Positions 24,898-33,765 of a stretch of DNA of 53,143 bases are shown piece by piece. This DNA comes from Deltaproteobacteria bacterium (lineage in GTDB: Bacteria > Desulfobacterota > DSM-4660 > Desulfatiglandales > Desulfatiglandaceae), in the NCBI GenBank assembly GCA_019310785.1, contig JAFDDR010000008.1, forward strand, positions 1-53,143. Direction: 5' to 3'. The notes beneath the pieces are model-generated. The model worked only from the letters and a program-made list of their open reading frames with translations. It did not search any database and was not told the origin of the DNA. Numbering within the stretch: position 1 is the first letter of the stretch; each line of letters starts with the position of its first letter. Position numbers and translations under genes: made by a program.

Positions 24898-25581
24898 ATG
24901 AACGTGGCAACAAATGAAAACATGTTGAGTGAAGAAGAGGCGATCAAGGACCAGCTTGAAGACCTGATGACCAGGGTTACCCAGCTTCACAAGGGTATCC
25001 CTTGCCTGAAGCAATGCTCTCATTTGAGCAGTCTCTTGCAGAAGATGTACGAAATACGGGAGGGACTCAATAAATTGGAACAGGGTCTGTTACAGACCCA
25101 CCTCAAATGCTGTATCTCCCCTAATATAAAGGTCCCGGGAGAGGTCGTCCTTGCACTTTCCAAGCTGAGTGAGAAACGTCACGGCGCTATCATAGTGATA
25201 GAGCAAGAAGACAACCTGGACGAATACCTTCAAGGAGGAGCCATTATAGAGGCTGCTGTTTGCGCACCGATTTTAGAGAACATCTTTTATCCTGGAAGTC
25301 CGCTCCATGATGGGGCGGTGATTATCCGGGATTCAAACATCCGAAAAGCGAGCGTTTTGCTTCCCTTGGCTCCGAACACCTCAGAACTGGAGGCCCTCGG
25401 TCTGGGATCCCGCCACTGTGCAGCCCTTGGCCTCAGCCAGGTTAGTGATGCCTTGATCATTGTTGTTTCTGAAGAGAAGGGCTGGATATCCATGGTCCTT
25501 GGAGGCCAGTTATACCCAAACCTTGGTACATTTGCCTTGCTCGAAAAGCTGGAAAATAGCATAGAGAAAGAAAATAAATAG
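24898..25581 (+). CDS. Diadenylate-cyclase (DAC) domain protein with RHC variant
   Basis: 227 residues. Residues 1-75 are a helical, Cys-containing N-terminal region (CLKQCSHLSSLLQKM). Residues 80-220 are the DAC fold. The first catalytic motif, DGA, is present (LHDGAVIIR, residues 138-140). The second, normally RHR, reads GSRHCAALGLSQVSDA, with Cys174 replacing the second Arg. DAC proteins make c-di-AMP from two ATP. The substitution may alter or abolish activity. There is no membrane span, so it is not CdaA-like, and no DisA C-terminal domains. It follows the RACo-like gene by about 110 bp and precedes a sigma-54 activator. Confidence 0.85.
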   Translation: MNVATNENMLSEEEAIKDQLEDLMTRVTQLHKGIPCLKQCSHLSSLLQKMYEIREGLNKLEQGLLQTHLKCCISPNIKVPGEVVLALSKLSEKRHGAIIVIEQEDNLDEYLQGGAIIEAAVCAPILENIFYPGSPLHDGAVIIRDSNIRKASVLLPLAPNTSELEALGLGSRHCAALGLSQVSDALIIVVSEEKGWISMVLGGQLYPNLGTFALLEKLENSIEKENK

Positions 25582-25635
25582 GTTACAAGATGCTTGCTAA
25601 GTACGGCAGGCTATTTATAACACGCGGTGATCCGA

Positions 25636-27024
25636 ATGAAAGACAAAAAAGGCACAAAAATCACGCCGTTTTTAAGCGAGGACTCACCGGATCGTTTTGA
25701 GGCGGTGATTCATAGTATCAGCGATGGAGTCTTTACTGTTGATAAGGATTGGCGGATTACCTGTTTCAACCGCGCTGCCGAGAGGATAACAGGCATAATG
25801 AGATCGCAGGCAATGGGACGCAAATGCCATGAAATTTTAAGATCAAATATATGTAAAGATGCCTGTGCCATACAATATACTATTGAAACCGGCAGGCCGA
25901 TCATAAACCTGGCAGTATACCTCACTGATAGAAACGGCACGCAGGTCCCGGTAAACATTTCAACCGCACTTTTCAGAAATATAGAAGGTGAATTAATCGG
26001 TGGCGTAGCGACTTTTAGGGACCTGCGGCAGGTTGAAAAATTGCGCAAAAAAATAGCGGAGAATTATTCTTTTGAGGATATTATCAGTAAGAACAAAAAA
26101 ATCAGGGAAATCCTGGATATCCTGCCCACCATCGCTGTAAACGAAAGCACTGTTTTGATCAAAGGAGAAACCGGCACAGGTAAGGAGCTTTTCGCCCGCG
26201 CGCTTCACAACTTGAGCGGGCGTGCAGGTAAAGCTTTCATTGCCGTCAATTGCGGCGGTTTTCCTGAAACACTTATCGAGTCAGAACTCTTCGGCTATGA
26301 GACTGGTGCATTCACCGGTGCTACAAAGGCAAAGCCGGGCCGTTTTGGCCTGGCCGAGGGAGGAACCCTGTTCCTTGATGAAATTGGAGATCTCCCTCCT
26401 CTTTTGCAGGTTAAGCTCTTGCGCGTACTTCAGGAAAAGACCTACGAGCCCCTCGGAGGGGTTCAGACTATGAAGGCCGATGTCCGAATTCTTGCCGCAA
26501 CAAATCGCAACTTAGAGGCAATGGTCGCTGAAGGTACCTTCAGGCAAGACCTTTATTACAGGATAAATGTGATCGAGCTAAAAATCCCGCCTCTCCGCAA
26601 TCGGATGGAAGACGTGCCACTATTGATAGACCATTTCATTGAACATTTCTCGACTCTTCACAACAAAGATGTCGATAACATTTCCCCACGGGCCTTAAAT
26701 ATCTTGATGAGCCATAATTATCCTGGAAATGTAAGGGAGTTAGACAATATTATCGAGCACGCATGCGTCCTCTGCCAGGGCAGTTTGATAACAAAAGAGC
26801 ATCTGCCGGATTGGGTACTCCCGCCAATAGAAAACCTGGGGACAGCACTGAGTTTAGAAGAAGTGGAAAAGCAATTTATAATTTCCATTTTGAAAAAGAA
26901 TAACTGGAACCGCCTCGCAACGGCTAAGGAATTAAAAATCCATAAGACCACCTTATACCGTAAGATCAAAAAGCTTGGCATTCAACTTCCCGATCAAGAT
27001 GGCCGCTCTGCCAGAAATGATTAG
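25636..27024 (+). CDS. PAS-domain sigma-54-dependent transcription activator
   Basis: 462 residues from the ATG at 25636 (GGTGAT 5 bp before); a GTG at 25627 is less likely. PAS domain about residues 20-135 with [18 protein letters not shown], a Cys cluster like that of the regulator at 10136. AAA+ domain about 150-380 with [14 protein letters not shown] and [11 protein letters not shown]. Fis-type HTH at the end ([22 protein letters not shown]). It probably acts on the sigma-54-like promoter 150 bp downstream (27172-27187), which is an inference from position. Its signal is sensed by the PAS domain rather than by phosphorylation. Confidence 0.93.
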   Translation: MKDKKGTKITPFLSEDSPDRFEAVIHSISDGVFTVDKDWRITCFNRAAERITGIMRSQAMGRKCHEILRSNICKDACAIQYTIETGRPIINLAVYLTDRNGTQVPVNISTALFRNIEGELIGGVATFRDLRQVEKLRKKIAENYSFEDIISKNKKIREILDILPTIAVNESTVLIKGETGTGKELFARALHNLSGRAGKAFIAVNCGGFPETLIESELFGYETGAFTGATKAKPGRFGLAEGGTLFLDEIGDLPPLLQVKLLRVLQEKTYEPLGGVQTMKADVRILAATNRNLEAMVAEGTFRQDLYYRINVIELKIPPLRNRMEDVPLLIDHFIEHFSTLHNKDVDNISPRALNILMSHNYPGNVRELDNIIEHACVLCQGSLITKEHLPDWVLPPIENLGTALSLEEVEKQFIISILKKNNWNRLATAKELKIHKTTLYRKIKKLGIQLPDQDGRSARND

Positions 27025-27171
27025 AGTGGCAGATCTGCAATTAGAGATGACATGTAGGGTAGCGTTGTTGCTCCTGTCCCCTTGTTTCCACTTACTCCCC
27101 TCGTAAATTCATATCTCCTATCTCTTTGAAAAGACACACTAACTCCGCTAACTCTGCAGGATCCTTTGTTA

Positions 27172-27187
27172 TGGCATGGGTTATGCT
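27172..27187 (+). promoter_or_regulatory. Sigma-54-type -24/-12 promoter
   Basis: TGGCATGGGTTATGCT has GG at 27173-27174 and GC at 27185-27186 with exactly ten bases between, and matches TGGCAYRNNNNTTGCW except one base. It lies 58 bp before the start codon at 27246, directly after a sigma-54 activator gene. Confidence 0.6.
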
Positions 27188-27245
27188 GTTACAGAATACT
27201 GAAAGCAGCACAACCCATAAACAATAAACAAGAAAGGAGATTACC

Positions 27246-27434
27246 ATGGCTGAAAATGACGAAAGGAAACAGATGACCACCGATACCCACAAACCTGCTC
27301 GGCCAATGAAATTTTTCAAGGACAAAGAGGGATATGGCTGGCTGTGTGATAAGGGTATCGACCCTGCTAAAGATTTGAGGGAGCAGGGTTGCTGGCGGTG
27401 TGACGAGATGGCATTTCCCATGGGCGGACGCTAA
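27246..27434 (+). CDS. Small two-Cys-motif protein, probably sigma-54 controlled
   Basis: 62 residues after a strong GAAAGGAGATTACC ribosome site. A flexible start is followed by MKFFKDKEGYGWLCDKGIDP and then GCWRCDEMAFPMGG, giving three Cys in a compact C-terminal half (one WLC and one CWRC) that may bind metal. I recognise no named family, but the strong ribosome site, the preceding sigma-54-type promoter and the activator next to it support a real, regulated gene. The TPR gene that follows after about 90 bp may share its transcript. Confidence 0.7.
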   Translation: MAENDERKQMTTDTHKPARPMKFFKDKEGYGWLCDKGIDPAKDLREQGCWRCDEMAFPMGGR

Positions 27435-27522
27435 GCCGTCACACTTCGGGTACCATTTACCACCTGGCAGGTCATCCTGTTAAGGATGATCTGCCGGGAT
27501 GTGCCTCTGAGGACTGAATACC

Positions 27523-28359
27523 TTGTCGAAAAAGCTAGACAGACTAAGTCGCAAAATGGCTGAGGCAGTAACAGAACTGGGCCTGGAGTTTGCGCGAAAA
27601 GGACAGCTTGAGAAGGCCTTAGCCGCATTTAGCACGGCCATCGAAGTGGACCGCAGCCTATGGAAAACATACAGGTTCAGGGGGATTGCCTATGGTAAGT
27701 TGGCTCGACATGAATTGGCTTTAAAGGATTTTGATGTTGACATCCTGCATGATCCTGATTGTGCTGAATGTTTTTATGAACGGGGAACAATAAAAATGCT
27801 TTCCGGTCAGCTTGAGGGTGCCGTGGAAGATTTTTCCAAATGTTTAGATCTCGATTCCGAGTATGCACCGGCATATTCATCTCGTGCAGGGATCTTTATC
27901 AGGATGGGTTTTTACAGGGAAGCGCTTGAGGATATCAGGTTCGCGCTATTACTCAAGCCGCGAAATCCCGATTACCTGCACAACCGGGCCGTTATCCTGA
28001 CGGCATTAGAGCGTTATGAAGAAGCAATACTGGACTATGAACGTGTCTTAGACTTAAACCCGAAAAGCGGGGGCTCTTATAATAATTTGGCCTGGCTCCT
28101 TACCACGGCAAAGGACCCTTCACATCGGGACTGCCGAAAGGCGATCTCTTATGCCGGTAAGGCCCTGGAGATCGGAAGGAACGGGGCCTGGATGGATACC
28201 CTCGCTGCTGCTTATGCAGAGTGCGGAGACTTTGAAAAGGCGGTAAGCATAGAGACAGCGGCCTATCAATTATCCATGCCACCCAATGAAAATTTCAATA
28301 AGAGAATCAAGATCTACAAAATGGGCAAGACATATGCAGAATGGAGGGAAGCACTGTAA
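27523..28359 (+). CDS. TPR-repeat protein
   Basis: 278 residues from a TTG at 27523 (GAGG 11 bp before); an ATG at 27556 is the alternative. At least five TPR units are visible between residues 20 and 250, for example ARKGQLEKALAAFSTAIEVD and YEEAILDYERVLDLNPKSGG. No signal peptide or enzymatic domain is seen. TPR proteins act as protein-protein scaffolds. It follows the small Cys protein and precedes a Usp gene on the same strand, so one stress-related transcript is possible. Confidence 0.85.
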   Translation: MSKKLDRLSRKMAEAVTELGLEFARKGQLEKALAAFSTAIEVDRSLWKTYRFRGIAYGKLARHELALKDFDVDILHDPDCAECFYERGTIKMLSGQLEGAVEDFSKCLDLDSEYAPAYSSRAGIFIRMGFYREALEDIRFALLLKPRNPDYLHNRAVILTALERYEEAILDYERVLDLNPKSGGSYNNLAWLLTTAKDPSHRDCRKAISYAGKALEIGRNGAWMDTLAAAYAECGDFEKAVSIETAAYQLSMPPNENFNKRIKIYKMGKTYAEWREAL

Positions 28360-28436
28360 ATAGGCAACCGGAGAGCAAACCATGAAGAAATGCACGCGAA
28401 TATTTAAGGAATGGATTAAGAAAGGGGGACATAATC

Positions 28437-28901
28437 ATGTATAAAAAAATATTGTTTTGTGCCTGCCTCACTGAATTTTGTGAGCATGTATTTAAATTCA
28501 GTCTTGAAACAGCCATAGAAAACAACGCAAAGCTCTGGATATACCATGGCCTTGGGCGTCTTAACCTGAGTACAAATGAGGTAACAAAAAAAATTGAGGC
28601 TGCAGAGACACATGTGACTGAACTCTTTGGAGAGAAAATGAAGCAACGGGGGTTCGACAATTATGCAATAAATGTCTCTGATGGTGACAAAGTAAGTGAG
28701 ATTACAAAACTGGCAAGGAATGTTAACGTTGATGTTATTATTATGGGTACTTCTACTAAGGCCCCCACTGCGGCGGGAGAAAGTGCGACAATGAGCCCTT
28801 TAGGATCTGTTACAGCGCAAACGGTTCTATGGGCTCCCTGTCCGGTACTGATAGTTCCCCCTGCACTGGTACCAGGGCTTACCATGATAAGACAGCCCTA
28901 A
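28437..28901 (+). CDS. Universal stress protein
   Basis: 154 residues, preceded by AAAGGGGGAC. The Usp fold starts at once (MYKKILFCACLTEFCEHVFK) and the nucleotide-site signature is at the end (DVIIMGTSTKAPTAAGESATMSPLGSVTAQTVLWAPCPVLIVP), shown here only as a pattern with Gly-Ser-Val-Thr preceding the final strand. A 20-codon frame (28382-28444) in front overlaps its start and could be a leader, but it is not called. The protein is cytoplasmic. It is the second of three Usp genes in the region. Confidence 0.88.
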   Translation: MYKKILFCACLTEFCEHVFKFSLETAIENNAKLWIYHGLGRLNLSTNEVTKKIEAAETHVTELFGEKMKQRGFDNYAINVSDGDKVSEITKLARNVNVDVIIMGTSTKAPTAAGESATMSPLGSVTAQTVLWAPCPVLIVPPALVPGLTMIRQP

Positions 28902-29097
28902 CGTGAAGGTAATTAACTTAAGCCCAATTTCCTCTTTAGGTCTTCTCTGGCGGGAGGGGTTGGGGAGAAAGACTGGATTTTCGACAGGGGGGAGGAGTTC
29001 TGAGGCAAAAGCATCAAGCCTTGATAAACCGCTATGATTTCAGTCCCGCATCGGCGAGATAGAAATTCCGAGACATTAAGTTATGGGGGTAAGAATA

Positions 29098-29550
29098 TGG
29101 AAATAAAGAGATTGCTGTGGGCAAATGACTTGTCGAAGTGTTCCGAAGAGGCAATTCCCTTTGTCAAATCTTTGTCGGAAAAATATAATGCGGAAGTCCA
29201 TGTCCTTTATGTTTTACAGGATTTGACTAAACAAACACGAGCCCTGGTATGGGAATTTCGATGAATCCCATATCGAGAAAATTCAACAATGGGAAAAAAA
29301 GTCCGCAAGGAAACGCCAGACCGAGCTTTGCGAAAAGCATTTTGAGAATTGCAGCAAGTTTGTAAAGCACATTAGCATTGGCGATCCGGCCCAGGAAATT
29401 CTCAAGACTATTGAAGAAGAAAATATGGATATGGTGGTGATTTGCAGAAAAGGAGAAAGTGGGCGTTTTAAGATGGGTGGCGTAGCCGAAAAGATCGTAA
29501 GAAACTCTCCGGTATCAGTTTTTATCGTTTCAAATGCTGATGAGAAATAG
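29098..29550 (+). pseudogene. Universal stress protein gene with a frameshift
   Basis: The frame from 29098 gives a good Usp start (MEIKRLLWANDLSKCSEEAIPFV ... VLYVLQDLTK, broken into its parts) and then meets a stop at 29262. From about 29236 the next frame carries the rest of the same fold: HEPWYGNFDESHIEK, then MVVICRKGESGRFKMGGVAEKI and SPVSVFIVSNADEK to a stop at 29550. One extra base near ACTAAACAAACACGAG explains it. It is either a true inactivating mutation or an assembly error in an A-rich stretch. Removing one base restores a 150-residue protein of normal length. The neighbouring intact Usp makes redundancy plausible. Confidence 0.85.
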
Positions 29551-29637
29551 CATGGAGGAAGGAAATTACAAAAATAGTATTGTTTTGTGTTGTCTATAGG
29601 TTACGGTTTCTATTCCTTCATCCTCTTGTTTTTACAT

Positions 29638-29970
29638 TCATGCTCCGGTAGGAATAGTCTTCACAGAGGCGAATCCGGGCTCATGAAGCGGGAGCAGTAT
29701 ATCAGCCATATCTTTTACTTTGAGCAGAATGTCATATGCCTCATATACGTTTACAGTAGTTCCGGGTGGAATCACGTCCATCTCCATCGCCTTTATTTGA
29801 ATAGGTGGGTTAAGGTTTTCATCTATGATGCAGAATCCTGTTATGGCCGCCTTTCCTTCGGCCGTCTCGATCAATACCGTCAGCCCACCCTCCGTATGAG
29901 CAGGGGTATGAACGACACTGATTTCCGGCACAATCTCAATATCATTTTTAATCAAAAGAATTCCTCGATG
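29638..29970 (-). pseudogene. C-terminal fragment of a metallo-beta-lactamase-fold hydrolase
   Basis: The minus-strand frame reads EIVPEISVVHTPAHTEGGLTVL, then KAAITGFCIIDEN and ADILLPLHEPGFASV, the C-terminal metal-binding half (HTPAHTEGG and the late His) of a lactonase/MBL-type hydrolase. The first metal motif HxHxDH and the N-terminal half are missing; upstream the frame runs into REP-like palindromes. It is a decayed remnant rather than a working enzyme. Confidence 0.6.
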
Positions 29971-30040
29971 CTCTGCATCGGGGTTAAATGAAAATTCCTT
30001 CTGATACCTCGCAGCTCTGCTGCGGGGTAGTTCATTCTTT
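29964..30040. repeat. Tandem REP-like hairpins
   Basis: Two hairpins follow each other: CCTCGATGC-TCT-GCATCGGGG (about 29966-29986) and TACCTCGCAGC...GCTGCGGGGTAGTTCAT (about 30006-30034). The second is the same type as the palindrome near 15556-15584. Confidence 0.6.
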
Positions 30041-30063
30041 TTGCATGCCTTCCTTCTCATAGT

Positions 30064-30118
30064 GTAGCGCAGGGCTTTAGCCCTGCCAATTCAATGCAGG
30101 GCTAAAGCCCTGCGCTAC
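30064..30118. repeat. Perfect 23-bp inverted repeat
   Basis: The left arm at 30064-30086 and the right arm at 30096-30118 are exact inverted copies built around GCAGGGCTAAAGCCCTGC, with loop CAATTCAAT. It is of the TAGCGCAGGGCTTTAGCCC type common in many bacterial genomes, and could form a long hairpin in RNA. Confidence 0.85.
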
Positions 30119-30319
30119 GTACCAGGTTACACTCAATTGAAATAAAATGACAAGCTTAAATATGTTGCCCATGTATATGGTACGTTTATTTTTGTTGCTG
30201 TTGACCACGCTCCATACAAAGTGTAGGAGGGATTTCAAAGACAAGGCAGTTATGATATAAAATCAGTAGATTACCATTTAATCTGACGTTAGCGTACGGG
30301 CCAAACCAGACATCGACTG

Positions 30320-30349
30320 TTGACTAAAATGGTGGGCTGTTGTAATTAT
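30320..30349 (+). promoter_or_regulatory. Possible sigma-70 promoter of the molybdoenzyme gene
   Basis: TTGACT (30320-30325) and AATTAT (30344-30349) with an 18-bp spacer lie 83 bp before the chosen start. The -10 matches only four of six bases. The rest of 30119-30432 shows no gene. Confidence 0.3.
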
Positions 30350-30432
30350 AAAAAAGGCAAGATTATCGAGAAATGCTGTCCTTAAAAATAAAAACAGGGA
30401 ACAACTACAAAATAAATCAAAAGGGATTAGGC

Positions 30433-32535
30433 ATGAAAATGGCAGAGGATATTCGCTGGAAAAAGACGCATTGCGCAAGAATGGATCATGGGGGCTGCGC
30501 CCTGCTCGTCGGGGTAAAGGATAACAGGATCGTCAAGGTCAAGGGAGACCCGGACGGGTTTTTGAACAAGGGATACATATGTCCCAAGGGAATTGCATCC
30601 CCTGACCGTCTCACCCATCCTGACCGTCTCAAGCATCCCCTGAAAAGGGCGGGAAAAAGGGGTGAAGGAAAATGGGAGAGGATCTCATGGACCGAAGCGC
30701 TCAATGAGATTGCCGGAAATCTGAATAATATAAAAGAAAAGCATGGAGCAAGGGCGGTTGCCTTCGGCCTTGGCATGCCCAAGGGGCAGGAGCATTTTGT
30801 CCTGATCCGTTTAGCCAACCTCTTTGGCTCTCCCAATGTCGTTACGTCCCAGGATGTATGCCATGCACCCCGCGAGATAACGGGAATCCATACCTGCGGC
30901 TTTTATCCCGTGGCCGACCTGCATCAACCAAGCAAACTCGTTGTCTTATGGGCAAGCAATATCACCTCCACCAACGAGGAGGGGGAGATAAGCAGTTTGC
31001 TTCTCAAACAACTGAAAAACGGGACCGAACTGATCGTTGTTGACCCGAGAAAGATCGATCTCGTCAGGAAGTCAAGGAAATGGCTGCAAATAAGACCGGG
31101 AACGGATCACGCACTTGCATTGGGCCTTTTGAACGTAATCATCGAAGAGTCCCTTTATGATAAGGATTTTGTTGAAAACTGGACCTACGGGTTTGAAGAC
31201 TTAAGAGAGCATGTTAAAGAATACACGCCCGAAAAAGTATCCGATATAACCTGGATCCCTCCCGATTCCATTCGTGAGACAGCGCGATTGTATGCCCGAT
31301 CAAAACCCGCCACCATCCAGTGGGGAAACCCTATCGAACACAACATCCATACCTTTGATATAACACGGGTACTGATCTGCCTGATGGCCATATGCGGCAA
31401 CTTAGATGTCCCGGGCGGCAATGTGCAGGCACTTGACCCTAAGGTCATGGGATTAAGGGATTTTGTCAGGGCCGATCTTTATCCGAACAAGTGGAAGGAA
31501 ATGATCAGCACCTCGCATGGCGTTATACCCAGATTTATGACCATCCCTTCCTCCTTTTTTAGAAAGGCGGTTCTCGAAGAAATCCCTTATCCTGTTAAGG
31601 GCTTTTATGCCATGTGTTCAAATCCCATGTTGTCCTATGTCGACAGCCGGCACACATATGATGCTCTGATGAAGCTCGATTTTATAGCCGTTGCCGACCT
31701 TTTTATGACACCGACCGCTGCCATGGCCGACATTGTGCTTCCTGTTGCAAGCCAGTTTGAGATGGACGATATAGGTCACTACGGCCTTGGCCACGGTTAT
31801 ATACTTGCCAGGCCCAAGGTGGTTGATCCGCCCGAAGAGTGCTGGCCTGACATTAAGATATTGAATGAATTAGGCAAGCTGATCAGTCCTAAAGAATACT
31901 GGCATGACGACTATCGTCAGTTCCTGGAGGATTTGCTCGAACCGGCTGGCCTTACATACAGCCAGTTCGTTGAGGAAGGTTATCTGAAAGGTCCCGAGAG
32001 ATACAAGGGTTATGAAAAAAAGGGTTTTCGGACGCCCAGTGGCAAAGTGGAGCTCAAATTGAGCACTGCCGAGAAATTCAAACTCCCGCCCCTTCCCTCT
32101 TTTACCGGGCTTCCGGAGGAAGACGACCCTGACTATCCCCTTGTACTGACGAGCTCCAAGAGCCGGTACTACCTCCATTCATCCTACCGGTGGGTAAAGA
32201 GCCTGAGAGAAAAAAGGCCCGATCCAAAGGTTGAAATCCATCCGGAAACGGCCGGAAAAAACGGGATTCATGAGGGTGACGCCGTTATTATTGAAACAAA
32301 ATACGGTAAGATTAATCAGGTCGCATATATTACCGATATAATCGATCCAAGGGTTGTAAGTGCCTCCCATGGCTGGTGGTTCCCTGAGGGCAAGGCCGAA
32401 TCACAGTATGAATGGAAAAAATCCAATTTCAATATGCTCACATCCACAGATAAATTAGGGAAGCAGTTCGGCACCCCCAACCTGAAAGGGCTGGCGTGCA
32501 GGATAAGGATAAATGGAGATGGAAAAACACTATAA
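30433..32535 (+). CDS. Molybdopterin oxidoreductase (DMSO-reductase family)
   Basis: About 700 residues from the ATG at 30433; in-frame upstream ATG codons (30373) have no ribosome site. The N-terminal cluster site reads C14-ARM-D18-H19-GG-C22 and C50, so the second ligand position has Asp/His instead of Cys. Cys143 in SQDVCHAPREITG is the expected molybdenum or tungsten ligand. The MPT-binding domains follow (WASNITSTNEEGE; PTAAMADIVLPVASQFE), and the C-terminal dinucleotide-binding domain starts near residue 585. There is no Tat signal, so it is a cytoplasmic enzyme. No electron-transfer subunit is adjacent; instead a nucleotide-cyclase gene overlaps its end by 23 bp. The substrate is unknown. 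Confidence 0.9.
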   Translation: MKMAEDIRWKKTHCARMDHGGCALLVGVKDNRIVKVKGDPDGFLNKGYICPKGIASPDRLTHPDRLKHPLKRAGKRGEGKWERISWTEALNEIAGNLNNIKEKHGARAVAFGLGMPKGQEHFVLIRLANLFGSPNVVTSQDVCHAPREITGIHTCGFYPVADLHQPSKLVVLWASNITSTNEEGEISSLLLKQLKNGTELIVVDPRKIDLVRKSRKWLQIRPGTDHALALGLLNVIIEESLYDKDFVENWTYGFEDLREHVKEYTPEKVSDITWIPPDSIRETARLYARSKPATIQWGNPIEHNIHTFDITRVLICLMAICGNLDVPGGNVQALDPKVMGLRDFVRADLYPNKWKEMISTSHGVIPRFMTIPSSFFRKAVLEEIPYPVKGFYAMCSNPMLSYVDSRHTYDALMKLDFIAVADLFMTPTAAMADIVLPVASQFEMDDIGHYGLGHGYILARPKVVDPPEECWPDIKILNELGKLISPKEYWHDDYRQFLEDLLEPAGLTYSQFVEEGYLKGPERYKGYEKKGFRTPSGKVELKLSTAEKFKLPPLPSFTGLPEEDDPDYPLVLTSSKSRYYLHSSYRWVKSLREKRPDPKVEIHPETAGKNGIHEGDAVIIETKYGKINQVAYITDIIDPRVVSASHGWWFPEGKAESQYEWKKSNFNMLTSTDKLGKQFGTPNLKGLACRIRINGDGKTL

Positions 32536-33697
32536 GGAAAGATTTGAGGCCCAGCGTCGCCTGGCGGAAAAAATCGCCCCGTTTATGGAGGTCAACGACA
32601 TCCTTGAAACCATGAGGGCGGAAATCCGGGTCATTGTTCCCACGGCCATGGAGGCATGTATCCTGTTGTTAGACCCTGATGCACAGCAATATACGCGTCC
32701 CCTTCAGTGTGCCCTCTATGACAAACCGGTCAATTGTTTATCCTGCAAGAGGAACCGTTCGGCCATCCGGAAGGCGATAAATCAAAGAAAAGGGGTGGTA
32801 GTTTCCAGTAGAGACCCCATAGTGAGGCATGACGGATCAAAGGTGCAGATCGGTCCGGAAGCAGCCATACCTGTCATTGTAAACGATAAAGTTTTGGCCG
32901 CAGTGAGCGTGGTGGCAAAACCGGGAACCCGATTTACCCGCAAAGACTTTTATATGATAAGAGATTTTGCAGAAACGCTCAGGAATGTACTCGCAAACGC
33001 CAAGAACACTTGGGAAATAACCCAGGAAAAGATAAGGATCAGCCAGATGTTAACCCATCTTTCGCCGTTTGTTCCCGAGTCGGTCCGGAATATCGTGGAG
33101 AAAAACCCTGAGATGTTGAAACAGGAAAAAGAAAAGAAGGATGTGAGTGTGTTGTTCCTGGATTTAGAAGGATACACCAGGCTCAGCGCCAGCCGGTCGG
33201 AGACCGAGGTTAATGAACTCGTCGAAAAGATGTTTTCCAGTTTTGTCGATCCCATCCATAGATCACACGGAGACATAAACGAGACGGCAGGTGATGGCCT
33301 TATGATTATTTTCAAGGATCATGACAGCAAGACAAATGCCGTCAATTCGGTCAAGGCTGCTTTCGATATTTTCGAACAGAACCGGGAAATCAACCGGCAT
33401 CTTGCCTTTGATCTTGAACCTATCAATGTGAATATAGGGATTAATTCGGGTACTGCCCTCGTGGGGATGACGCGTTTTAAAGGATCTTTGGGCACACGGA
33501 TGACCTATACGGCCAGCGGGCCGGTGACCAACTTAGCAGCCCGCTTAGCCTCTCACGCCACGGGGGGCGACATCCTGATCGGAGATGAGACTAAGAACCT
33601 GATCAACGGGCTTTGGCCTTTGTATGATCGCGGGTCGGCCAAATTAAAGGGCATAGAAGAACCGCTTAGGGTTTTCTCCCTCCTCAGGAAGGAATGA
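32513..33697 (+). CDS. GAF-like sensor / class III adenylate-guanylate cyclase
   Basis: 394 residues, overlapping the molybdoenzyme gene by 23 bp, so translational coupling is likely. Residues 1-165 form a GAF-type domain with a Cys pair (NCLSCKRNRS). After a linker (about 165-205) the class III cyclase domain follows with metal Asp in LFLDLEGYTRL, NETAGDGLMIIF and the catalytic Asn/Arg segment SGPVTNLAARLASHA. The usual GDTVN reads SGPVTN, so the base-selecting position may differ from a typical adenylate cyclase. It is cytoplasmic. Coupling to a molybdoenzyme suggests a redox- or substrate-linked cyclic-nucleotide signal, which is an inference from position only. Confidence 0.85.
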   Translation: MEMEKHYKERFEAQRRLAEKIAPFMEVNDILETMRAEIRVIVPTAMEACILLLDPDAQQYTRPLQCALYDKPVNCLSCKRNRSAIRKAINQRKGVVVSSRDPIVRHDGSKVQIGPEAAIPVIVNDKVLAAVSVVAKPGTRFTRKDFYMIRDFAETLRNVLANAKNTWEITQEKIRISQMLTHLSPFVPESVRNIVEKNPEMLKQEKEKKDVSVLFLDLEGYTRLSASRSETEVNELVEKMFSSFVDPIHRSHGDINETAGDGLMIIFKDHDSKTNAVNSVKAAFDIFEQNREINRHLAFDLEPINVNIGINSGTALVGMTRFKGSLGTRMTYTASGPVTNLAARLASHATGGDILIGDETKNLINGLWPLYDRGSAKLKGIEEPLRVFSLLRKE

Positions 33698-33765
33698 GAG
33701 GTAATTTTCGAATACAAAACAGTCAACAGCAGATTTGATAACCCTTTGTCTCAGAGGAAGGTATC

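Noticed and set aside
28382-28444. A 20-codon leader gene before the Usp gene
   Set aside because: It has a start and a strong neighbour ribosome site, but no conserved pattern; its end overlaps the Usp start by chance-like wording.
29262-29264. The TGA in the broken Usp gene as a second selenocysteine codon
   Set aside because: The conserved continuation lies in another frame, and no Cys is expected at this position in Usp proteins.
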